From Clostridia bacterium (GTDB lineage Bacteria; Bacillota; Clostridia; Christensenellales; Aristaeellaceae), in assembly GCA_017428385.1 (NCBI GenBank), contig JAFRQX010000029.1, forward strand, positions 1-54,004: a stretch of DNA of 54,004 nt. Direction: 5' to 3'. Made by a program: the position numbers and the translations under genes. This document shows positions 1 to 7,706 of this stretch, piece by piece. The stretch's first letter is position 1. Each line of letters opens with the position of its first letter. The notes beneath the pieces were generated by a model. It was not told the DNA's origin. It did no database searches and saw only the letters and a list, made by a program, of their open reading frames with translations.

Positions 1-1
1 G

Positions 2-115
2 CGGTTTGAGGAAGCAGCCAGGACAATCGTGAACTTCATTGAGATGTACTACAATGCGGATCGCCTCCATTCAGGTATTAACTACATGTCGCCAAATGAT
101 TTTTTCAGTCTTTAA
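2..115 (+). CDS. IS3-family transposase, C-terminal fragment (cut by window edge)
   Basis: Reading from base 2 gives 37 residues ending at a TAA at 113-115. The piece contains EMYYNADRLHSG followed by YMSPNDFF, which matches the end of the rve (DDE integrase) domain of IS3-family OrfB transposases. The rest of the gene lies to the left of the window, so it cannot be said whether the element is intact. The right end of the insertion sequence should lie shortly after the stop codon, but I could not recognise a terminal inverted repeat there. Confidence 0.75.
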   Translation, partial: RFEEAARTIVNFIEMYYNADRLHSGINYMSPNDFFSL

Positions 116-211
116 TGTGTCCGCTAATCTGTACAAGTTTCATGAATAATACTGATTACTCAGAACCTATCAAGGATTCATTAAAACCAGCACGACTCAC
201 AGCTTTGTTTC

Positions 212-520
212 TATCCTGATTGCCAGGATACAGGCTGTCATTCCGAGCGGAGTCGAGGAATCCCTTGATAAGATTTCTGAACATCGCTTCGGCGGGGAGA
301 TCCTTCGACGCGTTCACTTCGTGAACTTGCTCAGGATGACATCTATACGCATTGGAGTACCTATTAGGTTCCCCTATGCATGCGGGCTGGGAGATTTCTC
401 CATGCGGAGCCTTTAGGCTCCTTAGTCGAAATGACAAGGTGAGGTGTTTGGAATTACTCGTTACGTAAGGGGCGTTGCAAAGAAACAATTCTGAATTCTT
501 AATTCTGAATTCTGAATTTT
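212..520. repeat. Family B composite repeat block (three cores plus AT repeat)
   Basis: This gene-free stretch is built from dispersed repeats. A small hairpin (TATCCTG/CAGGATA) lies at 212-230. A direct core starts at 237 (GTCATTCCGAGCGGAG). Two cores lie on the other strand, at about 296-340 and 389-436. Read on the minus strand each runs GTCATYYYGA, then a private palindrome, then GGAGAAATCTC or a variant. The private palindromes are built on GTTCAC/GTGAAC and GGAGCC/GGCTCC. The block closes with an AT-rich tandem repeat of TTCTGAAT units at 488-520. Other copies lie at 16077, 30994 and 38789. No gene is visible here. Confidence 0.8.
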
Positions 521-1467
521 CTTGCGCCGATGAGCGCCACGCCCACCGCGTTATCACCGGACATTTCCGGTTTCCCGAACACTATCTCCGGGCACCCCCG
601 TGTCCTGGCTTTCCGTTCCGCCATCATCTGCCTCAGCAGTGCCGACGCGGCAACACCACCAGTCACCAGCGCCTTCTTCAGTCCGGTCTTTTCCGCCCCG
701 GCCTTCAGCATCCGCACCAGGGTCCTGGCCAGCAGGTCGTAGATCTCCCGGGCGATGTCCTCCCGGGGCATCTTCCCGGCCGCAATCCACTGCTGCACCT
801 TCGTCTCGGCGCCGCTCAGGTGGCAGATCATGTCGCCGTTTTCCAGGCTGCAGCCCAGCAGGCCTTCGCTCTTCCCCTGCACCGCCAGCTTCTCCAGCTC
901 CTCCCCGGAGGGAAACGGCAGTCCCATGGCCACTCCGGCCCGGTCCACCAGCTGGCCCGCATGCAGGTCCGCGCTGCCGCCGATCTGCGTCACGTGTTCG
1001 GTATCCATCACCAGCAGGTCAGTAGTCCCACCCGATAAATGAACCGCCAGCAGGCGGTCCTCATTCTCCAGGGCGGTTCCGGCAAGCGCAGCCGCCAGAT
1101 GCCCCCGCTGATGCGTCGTCTCATAGAACGGCACATCCAGCGCGGCAGCCAGCATGCTCCCCGCGGTATACCCGACCTGAAACACAGGCATATAGGATTC
1201 CTCACCGTCCCGGGGCTTGGTGCTCGCCGCGACGGCCGCAATGGTCCGGCCCTTCATGACTTCCCGCAGGGCAGGTTCGCTGTCCCGCAGCTGCCGGATA
1301 TGCGCAAAAACGGCGTCGCTCTGGCGAAGTCCCCGCTCCCCGTTTGACACGGGCAGCAGCTCCCGGTGATTGACCAGGATTTCTCCATCCAGCGTGACCG
1401 CCGCCACCGAGGTTCTGTAATTGCTGGTATCGAAGCCGATGACTACCGGCGTTCCGTCTTTGCTCAC
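499..1467 (-). CDS. TsaD-like (Kae1/YgjD, peptidase M22) protein
   Basis: 322 residues of the ASKHA-fold TsaD/Kae1 family. TsaD makes the threonylcarbamoyl adenosine of tRNA position 37. The metal-binding pair sits in HQRGH (residues 119-123), and the phosphate loop SGGTTDLL (145-152) and a C-terminal SGDNAVG are present. The protein is much more divergent than true TsaD and resembles the second, TsaD-like paralogue of Clostridia usually annotated as O-sialoglycoprotein endopeptidase, so its substrate is uncertain. It starts with GTG, and the start overlaps the nusB stop as GTGA, which implies translational coupling. It is the last gene of the asp23 operon; family B repeats follow. Confidence 0.75.
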   Translation of the reverse strand: MSKDGTPVVIGFDTSNYRTSVAAVTLDGEILVNHRELLPVSNGERGLRQSDAVFAHIRQLRDSEPALREVMKGRTIAAVAASTKPRDGEESYMPVFQVGYTAGSMLAAALDVPFYETTHQRGHLAAALAGTALENEDRLLAVHLSGGTTDLLVMDTEHVTQIGGSADLHAGQLVDRAGVAMGLPFPSGEELEKLAVQGKSEGLLGCSLENGDMICHLSGAETKVQQWIAAGKMPREDIAREIYDLLARTLVRMLKAGAEKTGLKKALVTGGVAASALLRQMMAERKARTRGCPEIVFGKPEMSGDNAVGVALIGARKFRIQN

Positions 1468-1919
1468 GCCTGCGCCTCGTGCTCCCGCAGGATCGTGCCG
1501 AGAATGCCGTTCACAAACGCCTTATCCTCCGGATCGGAGAAGCGTTCTGTCAGCTCCAGCGCTTCAGCGATGGAAACATTGCCGGGCACATCCTCCGCAT
1601 AGAGGATCTCCCAGACCGCCAGCCGCATGATCGTCAGGTTCACCAGCGAGATCCGGTCAATGTTCCAGCCCTTCGCAGTGTTCTTCTCGATCAGCTCATC
1701 GATCTCATCCCTGTGGGAAAGAACACCTTCCAGCGCGGCGGTGATATAATCCCGATCCTCGCCGTCCGGCTCTTTCCGGCCGATATGCTCCACGCCGGGG
1801 AGACCATCCTCCCGCAGCTCGTCATAGACCATTTTCAGCGTATCCTCGCCACCCTGGCCTCCGGAGATCTTCTCAAAGATCATCTGCATGGCAGCGACAC
1901 GCGCAGTCGTTCGGGACAT
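1464..1919 (-). CDS. nusB: Transcription antitermination factor NusB
   Basis: 151 residues, normal length for NusB. The all-helical protein joins NusE (S10) on boxA of rRNA leaders and stabilises antitermination. The N-terminus has the Arg-rich helix (SRTTARVAAMQMIF) that contacts boxA RNA, and the second half carries the family pattern NLTIMRLAVWEIL and FVNGILGTIL. It follows the DUF2273 gene by only 5 bases and overlaps the TsaD-like gene by 3, so it is cotranscribed with the envelope-stress genes. The association of nusB with asp23-family genes is common in Clostridia. Confidence 0.93.
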   Translation of the reverse strand: MSRTTARVAAMQMIFEKISGGQGGEDTLKMVYDELREDGLPGVEHIGRKEPDGEDRDYITAALEGVLSHRDEIDELIEKNTAKGWNIDRISLVNLTIMRLAVWEILYAEDVPGNVSIAEALELTERFSDPEDKAFVNGILGTILREHEAQA

Positions 1920-1924
1920 CTGAA

Positions 1925-2260
1925 TTACTCCTTATCGGTGGTTTTCTCTGCAGTCTTCTTTACAGTCTTTTTGGCGGGCTTGATGACCTCTTCCACAGCC
2001 TGCTCAACGGCGGACTGTTCCCGCTTCAGTTCGGTCTTCAGATCGATAACCTTGACTTCCTTATCGGGGATCAGCTTGTTGGCTGTGGTCTTTAAGAACT
2101 CACGCTTGTTTTCCACTGTGCCCAGGAAATAACCCAGGGCGAACAGCACGCACAGCAGCAGGGTCTTCCAGAAACCGATGAGCATCATCAGCGCGCCGAT
2201 GGCAACCAGTATAGCGCCAACTACCAGCCCGTACTGGGGCGTACCCTTTTTCAGATTCAT
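1925..2260 (-). CDS. DUF2273 small membrane protein
   Basis: 111 residues. Two closely spaced hydrophobic segments (about residues 9-28 and 31-47) form a hairpin in the membrane, followed by a charged cytoplasmic tail rich in Lys and Glu. This is the DUF2273 family, nearly always encoded beside Asp23 and AmaP, where it is thought to help anchor the Asp23 network at the membrane. The ATG overlaps the stop of amaP as ATGA. The Lys/Thr-rich tail (from about residue 90) looks extended relative to a minimal member. Confidence 0.8.
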   Translation of the reverse strand: MNLKKGTPQYGLVVGAILVAIGALMMLIGFWKTLLLCVLFALGYFLGTVENKREFLKTTANKLIPDKEVKVIDLKTELKREQSAVEQAVEEVIKPAKKTVKKTAEKTTDKE

Positions 2261-3249
2261 TTATCTTCGCTTCCTTCCTTCTTTTCTTCTTCAGGCTTTT
2301 CCTCAGCCTTCTCTTCGGCCGCTTCGGCCGTCTCTTCCACAGCCTTTTCCGCTTCCTCCGCGGCGGCTTCGGTAATCTCTTCCTTTTCCGGCGGCATCGG
2401 CATCACGCAGGGTTCCTCATAGCTGGAGAACAGCCGCTGATGCATGGGCCGGTCGTCGTCTTCCTCGGGAGCTTCCTTCTTCAGCTGCTCCGCCGCGACA
2501 ACCGCCGCTTCCGGAACGACCACAGCCGGTTCTTCGGGTTCCGCTTCCCCTTCCGCCTCGGCAGGTTCGGGCTTCGGGATTTCCGCCGCGATGGATTCCA
2601 GCTCCTCGGGCGTGATTTCCTCCACCTTTTCCTCAACCGTCTCCACGGGCTTTTCTTCCTTCACGCCGCTGGAGGGCAGGGCCCGCGCCGTCGGCGCTTC
2701 AATCGCGTACAGGGATTCAGTCGCTTCCGGACCGGAAGACTCAATCTGTACGCGGATATCCTTCACTTCCACTCCGCTGCAGGCAGTCACATACTGCTTG
2801 ATCTGCTGCTGCAGGGCGTCCACGGTCAGCGGAATGCTCACGCCGCCGGCTACGGTGCCGCGAATGCGGATCAGCAGTCCGCCCTTCTGGTTTTCCAGGC
2901 GGACAGACTGTACGTTCAGTTCCTTATGGGGATCCAGGCACTTCTGCACCATGCTCTCCATCGCCTTGAGGGAAATGGACAGTTCGCCGTTCTCAGTCTT
3001 CTGCATGACGAACTTGTCATGCCTGCTGCGATGGCGGAACAGGATCAGCACACAGTACACACCGAGGATCACCAGCAGTGCCAGGGCAACGATCAGCCAG
3101 ATTCTGAGGCTTTCATCCGCCAGCAGGCGACCGGCCCAGGCAATCACATTCTTATTGAAAAACAGCTGGGCAGTCAGCGCGGCGCAGCCGGCCAGAACCA
3201 GCAGACCCGCGATCGCAACCAGGATCCTGTCCAGAATACGGATCTTCAC
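2257..3249 (-). CDS. amaP: AmaP-like Asp23 membrane anchor
   Basis: 330 residues. Two transmembrane segments (about 9-32 and 48-71) are followed by a domain (about 80-170) with the Asp23-like pattern SVRLENQKGGLLIRIRGTV, then a long acidic tail (about 200-330) rich in Glu, Ala and Pro. AmaP recruits the cytoplasmic Asp23 protein to the membrane. It is longer than usual because of the acidic tail, which could pair electrostatically with the Lys/Ala/Pro-rich tail of the Asp23 protein encoded just upstream (inference). The start is GTG with GGAGG eight bases upstream. A weak terminator in the 95-base gap before it would keep AmaP below Asp23. Confidence 0.8.
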   Translation of the reverse strand: MKIRILDRILVAIAGLLVLAGCAALTAQLFFNKNVIAWAGRLLADESLRIWLIVALALLVILGVYCVLILFRHRSRHDKFVMQKTENGELSISLKAMESMVQKCLDPHKELNVQSVRLENQKGGLLIRIRGTVAGGVSIPLTVDALQQQIKQYVTACSGVEVKDIRVQIESSGPEATESLYAIEAPTARALPSSGVKEEKPVETVEEKVEEITPEELESIAAEIPKPEPAEAEGEAEPEEPAVVVPEAAVVAAEQLKKEAPEEDDDRPMHQRLFSSYEEPCVMPMPPEKEEITEAAAEEAEKAVEETAEAAEEKAEEKPEEEKKEGSEDK

Positions 3250-3305
3250 GCGTCATACCTCCTTTTGTTCCCTGTTTTACGGTATAAAAATACCGTCCTT
3301 TTCAG

Positions 3306-3336
3306 GGAAAAAAGACAGAGGAATTCCTCCCCTGTC
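3306..3336 (-). terminator. Probable partial terminator between asp23 and amaP
   Basis: On the minus strand, bases 3336-3314 form a hairpin of GACAGGGGAGG and CCTCTGTC around a short loop, with a small bulge, followed by six Ts. It lies 8 bases past the asp23 stop and before amaP. An imperfect stem with a good U tract would let a fraction of polymerase through, fitting a very abundant Asp23 and a scarcer anchor. Confidence 0.55.
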
Positions 3337-3344
3337 AGACAATG

Positions 3345-3977
3345 TCAGTCTTTCGCGGCGGGTTCATCGCCGTCGGCTTTTTCCGCGGTTTCCGCTTCGG
3401 GTTTCTTTTCAGCCTTGGCTTTGGGCTTGGATGCCTTGGGGGCAGGCTTCTTCACCGGCTCAGCAGCAACGGGTGCTTCAGGCGCGGGAGCGGGAGCGGG
3501 TTCGTTCTCCTTCTCGGGCAGGCGGACAGGCTCTTCCACCTCGCCGGCAGCCAGCACAGCCTGCTGGGCGCCAGCCTGCAGGGCTTTCTTGTCCTGCTCG
3601 AAGCTGACGCTCTGCACATGCACGTCCACACGGACCACATGCAGGCCGGTCATGGACTCAATCGCCTTGCGCACGTTTTCCTGCGCGTCGGCGGCGGCCC
3701 GCTGGATCGGGATGCCGTATTCCACGATCACGTAAAGGTCGACGGCCACCTCTTCGGTGCCGACTTCAACCTTTACGCCCTTGGTAACGTTGCGGTTCTT
3801 GCTCATGATGCTGCCGCTGACGGTGCACATGCCCGCAATGCCTTCCACTTCGTTGGCCGCGAGGCCAGCGATGATAGCCACCACCTCGTTATTGTAGGTG
3901 ATGTTGGAAGAGGGCGTCAGGTCCTCCATGTTCTGCGGAAGGGTGGCACCCGTCTTTTTATCAGTCTTCACTGCCAT
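3345..3977 (-). CDS. Asp23/Gls24 family envelope stress response protein
   Basis: 210 residues. Residues about 15-125 are the Asp23 domain (ITYNNEVVAIIAGLAANEVEGI, VEVGTEEVAVDLYVIVEYG, NVRKAIESMTGLHV). The rest is a low-complexity Ala/Pro/Lys/Glu tail of about 85 residues not seen in most family members. Asp23 proteins form an abundant membrane-associated layer that responds to wall and alkaline stress. GGAGG stands eight bases before the ATG. It is first in its operon (asp23-amaP-DUF2273-nusB-tsaD-like) and has its own strong promoter at 4025-4053. Confidence 0.88.
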   Translation of the reverse strand: MAVKTDKKTGATLPQNMEDLTPSSNITYNNEVVAIIAGLAANEVEGIAGMCTVSGSIMSKNRNVTKGVKVEVGTEEVAVDLYVIVEYGIPIQRAAADAQENVRKAIESMTGLHVVRVDVHVQSVSFEQDKKALQAGAQQAVLAAGEVEEPVRLPEKENEPAPAPAPEAPVAAEPVKKPAPKASKPKAKAEKKPEAETAEKADGDEPAAKD

Positions 3978-4024
3978 AAGATCATCCTCCTTATCGGCGG
4001 AGTTCTAAATCCTAAATCCCAGTT

Positions 4025-4053
4025 ATTATACCAGAATCCGCGCATTATGACAA
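4025..4053 (-). promoter_or_regulatory. Promoter of the asp23 operon
   Basis: Minus-strand TTGTCA (4053-4048), a 17-base spacer, then TATAAT (4030-4025) preceded by TGG (extended -10). The -35 hexamer lies in the last codons of aspS. Near-consensus sequence implies strong constitutive transcription of asp23 and onward. Confidence 0.75.
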
Positions 4054-5829
4054 CTGCTCGTCCTCGTCCTTGACGATGGCAATATGCAGTTCATCCAACT
4101 GTTTCTGCTCCACGGTACCGGGGGCGCCCATCATGATATCCTGGGCGTTCTTGGTCATCGGGAACGGAATGACCTCACGGATAGTCTCGGCGGCAGCCAG
4201 CAGCATCACCATGCGGTCCACACCGGGAGCGATGCCGGCATGCGGCGGCGCACCGTAGCAGAAGGCATTGTACATGGCCGGGAACTTGGACTTCACGTCG
4301 TCCTCGCCCAGACCCACCAGCTCGAAGGCCTTGATCATGATCTCCGGATCATGGTTCCGGACCGCGCCGGATGACAGCTCCACGCCGTTGACCACCAGGT
4401 CATACTGGTAAGCGGTGATGGACAGCGGATCCACCTCGCCGCGGGACGCCTTTTCCAGGATCTCCAGGCCGCCGTTGGGCATGGAGAAAGGATTGTGGCA
4501 GAACTCCAGCTCGCCGCTTTCTTCGCCGATTTCGTACATCGGGAAGTCCACGATCCAGCAGAACTCGTACTTTTCCTTGTCCATATGTTCCGGGCACATT
4601 TCGCCCAGCTTCTTGATCAGCACACCGGCGGTCTTCTGGGCCGCGCCCTTGCTGCCGGCGGACAGCGCCACGAAGGTGTTGGGGGCCAGGTTCAGCGCGC
4701 TGATGATCTCTTCCTTGTTCTCCTGCAGGAACTTGGCGATACCGCCGACGATCTCGCCGTTCTCATCCAGGCGGAACCAGTAGCTCTTGTTGCCGCTGAC
4801 CACTTCCACGTCCGCGATCAGCTTGTCAATCTGCTTGCGGGTGGCATTGAAATTGGTCACCGGGATCGCCTTAATAACGTTGCCTTCAAAGGGACCGAAG
4901 CCGCACTTGCCCAGCAGCGCCGTCACGTCCGTCACGGTCAGGTCAATGCGCAGGTCGGGCTTATCGCTGCCGTAGGTTTCCATCGCTTCCAGGTACGGAA
5001 TGCGGCGGAAAGGCGCGGAAGAAGCCGTGTTATAGGTACCGTACTTCGCGAACACCGGAGGCAGCACGTCCTCGATGACGGCGAACACGTCCTCCTGGGT
5101 GGCGAAGGCCATTTCCATATCCAGCTGATAGAACTCACCGGGGCTGCGGTCGCCGCGGGCGTCCTCATCACGGAAGCAGGGGGCGATCTGGAAATACTTA
5201 TCGAAGCCGCTGGTCATCAGCAGCTGCTTGAACTGCTGCGGAGCCTGGGGCAGCGCATAGAACATGCCCGGATGCTTACGGGCCGGCACCAGATAGTCCC
5301 GGGCGCCTTCCGGAGAAGACGCGGTCAGGATCGGGGTGGTGATTTCCAGGAAGCCGTGGGCAGTCATGGCCTGGCGAAGGGCGCTGACCACGTTGCAGCG
5401 CATGATGATGTTCTTTTTCACATCCGGATTGCGCAGGTCCAGGTAGCGGTACTTCAGCCGGATGTTCTCATCCGCTTCGGTGCTGCGGCCGATCTGGAAC
5501 GGCAGCGCGTTGTACCGGCACTTGCCCAGCACTTCCACGCTGTCCGGCACGACCTCAATATCGCCGGTATCCATCTTCGGGTTCTTGCTGGCGCGCTCCC
5601 GCACCGTACCGGTGACGGAAACCACGCTCTCCTTGTTCAGGTTCTGGAAAACCTGGAGGATCTTTTCATCCTCCACCACCAGCTGCGTATAACCATAGAA
5701 GTCCCGCAGCACGATGAAGGCCAGGTTGCCGCTGACCTCACGAATGTTTTCCATCCAGCCGCTCAGGCGAACGGATTTGCCGGCATCTTCCAATCTGAGT
5801 TCGTTGCAGGTATGTGTACGGTACTGCAT
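4045..5829 (-). CDS. aspS: Aspartyl-tRNA synthetase, bacterial type
   Basis: 594 residues, the usual bacterial length. An N-terminal OB-fold anticodon domain (1-110) is followed by a class II catalytic core interrupted by the bacterial GAD insertion (about 290-420). Motif 2 is FRDEDARGDRSPGEFYQLD (219-237) and motif 3 GIAPGVDRMVMLLAA is near the end. At the position where non-discriminating bacterial AspRS usually carry His (Leu30 in E. coli) this protein seems to have Val32, which would suit a tRNA-Asp-specific enzyme; the alignment is by eye. A second, archaeal-type AspRS lies at 7707-9041. No T-box is seen upstream, only a hairpin array. Confidence 0.93.
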   Translation of the reverse strand: MQYRTHTCNELRLEDAGKSVRLSGWMENIREVSGNLAFIVLRDFYGYTQLVVEDEKILQVFQNLNKESVVSVTGTVRERASKNPKMDTGDIEVVPDSVEVLGKCRYNALPFQIGRSTEADENIRLKYRYLDLRNPDVKKNIIMRCNVVSALRQAMTAHGFLEITTPILTASSPEGARDYLVPARKHPGMFYALPQAPQQFKQLLMTSGFDKYFQIAPCFRDEDARGDRSPGEFYQLDMEMAFATQEDVFAVIEDVLPPVFAKYGTYNTASSAPFRRIPYLEAMETYGSDKPDLRIDLTVTDVTALLGKCGFGPFEGNVIKAIPVTNFNATRKQIDKLIADVEVVSGNKSYWFRLDENGEIVGGIAKFLQENKEEIISALNLAPNTFVALSAGSKGAAQKTAGVLIKKLGEMCPEHMDKEKYEFCWIVDFPMYEIGEESGELEFCHNPFSMPNGGLEILEKASRGEVDPLSITAYQYDLVVNGVELSSGAVRNHDPEIMIKAFELVGLGEDDVKSKFPAMYNAFCYGAPPHAGIAPGVDRMVMLLAAAETIREVIPFPMTKNAQDIMMGAPGTVEQKQLDELHIAIVKDEDEQLS

Positions 5830-5860
5830 TTGTTTTAATACTCCTTCGTCAAATTGAAAA

Positions 5861-6096
5861 TGAAATGTTTTTCTTCGAAAAACGTGAAATATTCTGCGCT
5901 TACGCGCAGAATGTGAAATATCGCTTCGCGATGTGAAATGTTCGTCTCACGACGAACGTGATAGTTACTCATCATCCTGTATCAAAGCAGCTTACACATC
6001 CGCCGGCAGGCGGATATTTCACATGGGCCGAAGGCACATATTTCATATTGACCGCAAGGTCAATATTTCACATTGGCCGGAAGGCCAATATTTCAT
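5861..6096. repeat. Family A hairpin array 1 (mirror-symmetric)
   Basis: Between aspS and hisS lies a chain of short perfect hairpins. In the left half each hairpin follows TGAAATAT or TGAAATGTT (stems such as CTGCGC/GCGCAG and TCGTC/GACGA). In the right half each hairpin is followed by ATATTTCA (stems CCGCC/GGCGG, GACC/GGTC, GGCC/GGCC). A centre of about 40 bases bounded by GTGATAG and TACACAT separates the halves. The linkers of the two halves are complementary, so the block could fold into one long branched structure. No coding capacity beyond chance frames. Confidence 0.85.
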
Positions 6097-7359
6097 TTAA
6101 TCTTTCATTTCCCGAATCGCTTCAGCCGCTTCCTCAACCTTTACGGTCTTCTCGGTGCCGTCCGCCATCTTCTTCAGCTTCACCAGACCCTGGGCCGCCT
6201 CATCGTCACCGATGACCGCGGTCACGGGCGCGCCGGTCTTATTGGCGAACTTGAACTGGGCCTTCAGGCTGCGTCCGCAGTGATCCATATCCGCCTTGAT
6301 GCCGGCAGCGCGCAGCTGCTGCACCAGGGAGAAGGCATGCTGCTTGTTCTCACCCATATAGGTAACAAACACTTCATACCATTCCGGCTTCGGAATCTCA
6401 ACGCCTTCGCTTTCCAGCAGCATCAGCACGCGCTCCTCGCCCATACCGAAGCCGACAGCCGGAATACTCTGATCGCCGATTTCCTCCACCAGATTATCGT
6501 ACCGTCCGCCGCCGCAAACCGTCAGTTTGCCGTCCGGCGTCTCGGTCACGAGTTCAAACACGGTCTTGGTGTAGTAATCCAGGCCGCGGACAATGCGGGG
6601 ATTGACGCGGTATGGAATGCCGCTGCCATCCAGGCACTTCTTCAGCTGTTCAAAGTGCTCCTTGCACTCATCGCACAGCAGGTCCAGCATGCTGGGCGCG
6701 TCCTTGGTCAGCTCCTGGCAGTGCTTTTCTTTGCAGTCCAGCACGCGGAGCGGGTTCCTCTCAAAGCGTTCCTGGCAGGTGGGGCACATTTCGTGGATCC
6801 GCTCTCCCAGGAATTCCTTCAGCCGCTTATGATACTCCGGCCGGCAGTTCCGGCAGCCGATGGAGTTGATTTCCACGCTCAGGTTTCCGACACCCAGATT
6901 CTGCAGCAGATGGAAAGCTGTCAGGATCAGTTCCGCGTCCACGGTGGCTTCCTTCGCGCCGAAGCACTCCATACCGAACTGGTGGTGCTCCCGCAGGCGG
7001 CCGCTCTGAGGATTTTCATAACGGAAGTGGGGTGAATAAATGTAGTACAGCTTGCAGGGCAGCGGCTCAGCATACAGGTTATGCTCCAGGAAGCTGCGCA
7101 CAGCACCGGCTGTGCCTTCCGGCTTCAGGGTAACAGAGCGCTTGCCTTTGTCCTCGAAGGTGTACATTTCCTTCTGGACCACGTCCGTCGTATCCCCGAT
7201 GCCACGCAGGAACAGTTCAGTATGCTCGAAAACAGGCGTGCGTGATTCACGATAGCCGGCCAGAGCAGCGGCCTTGCGCATCTTGTCTTCGATGAATTGC
7301 CAGCGATAGCTGTCAGCGGGCAGTACGTCCCGCGTCCCCTTGGGTGCCTGAGTTAACAT
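6097..7359 (-). CDS. hisS: Histidyl-tRNA synthetase
   Basis: 420 residues, standard length. Class II signatures are visible: motif 1 region GTRDVLP near the N-terminus, motif 2 LKPEGTAGAVRSFLEH, the histidine-binding loops RGLDYYTKTVFE and CGGGRYDNLVEE, and motif 3 VGFGMGEERVL. The C-terminal anticodon-binding domain covers about 325-420. The ATG follows AAGGGGG. The stop lies directly against hairpin array 1 and the start is preceded by an extended -10 promoter, so it is its own transcription unit between two arrays. Confidence 0.95.
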   Translation of the reverse strand: MLTQAPKGTRDVLPADSYRWQFIEDKMRKAAALAGYRESRTPVFEHTELFLRGIGDTTDVVQKEMYTFEDKGKRSVTLKPEGTAGAVRSFLEHNLYAEPLPCKLYYIYSPHFRYENPQSGRLREHHQFGMECFGAKEATVDAELILTAFHLLQNLGVGNLSVEINSIGCRNCRPEYHKRLKEFLGERIHEMCPTCQERFERNPLRVLDCKEKHCQELTKDAPSMLDLLCDECKEHFEQLKKCLDGSGIPYRVNPRIVRGLDYYTKTVFELVTETPDGKLTVCGGGRYDNLVEEIGDQSIPAVGFGMGEERVLMLLESEGVEIPKPEWYEVFVTYMGENKQHAFSLVQQLRAAGIKADMDHCGRSLKAQFKFANKTGAPVTAVIGDDEAAQGLVKLKKMADGTEKTVKVEEAAEAIREMKD

Positions 7360-7391
7360 GGTGACTTTCCCCCTTAAAAATATACCGAAAT

Positions 7392-7397
7392 ATTATA
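7392..7397 (-). promoter_or_regulatory. Extended -10 promoter of hisS
   Basis: The minus strand reads TGTTATAAT here, a TGn-extended consensus -10, 32 bases before the hisS ATG. The -35 position holds only TTTAAT, so the extended -10 would carry recognition. Confidence 0.55.
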
Positions 7398-7420
7398 ACA
7401 CAACATTTTGCCAGATTAAA

Positions 7421-7698
7421 GTGAAATGTTACGTGGGAAAGTTAAATGAAATATCGGCTTTCAGCCGATATGAAATATTCGTGCTGCGCACGAATGTGAA
7501 ATATTTGACTCCGTCAAATATGAAATATGCGGCCAACAGGCCGCATATGATATATATACTCTTGTTCTCTTTTCAGGCAGTTTAAGTAATTATCACATCC
7601 GCCGACAGGCGGATATTTCACATGGTGTCGCTTGCGACGCCATATTTCACATTGGCCGCAGGCCAATATTTCATATTCGTCGAAGACGAATATTTCAT
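7421..7698. repeat. Family A hairpin array 2 (mirror-symmetric)
   Basis: Same design as the block at 5861-6096. Four left units have TGAAATAT before the hairpin (stems CGGCT/AGCCG, CGTGC/GCACG, TTGAC/GTCAA and GCGGCC/GGCCGC). A centre of about 50 bases is bounded by TATGATA and TTATCACAT. Four right units have ATATTTCA after the hairpin (stems CCGCC/GGCGG, GGTGTCGC/GCGACGCC, GGCC/GGCC, CGTC/GACG). It fills the gap between aspS2 and hisS. Confidence 0.85.
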
Positions 7699-7706
7699 TT
7701 ACATCC

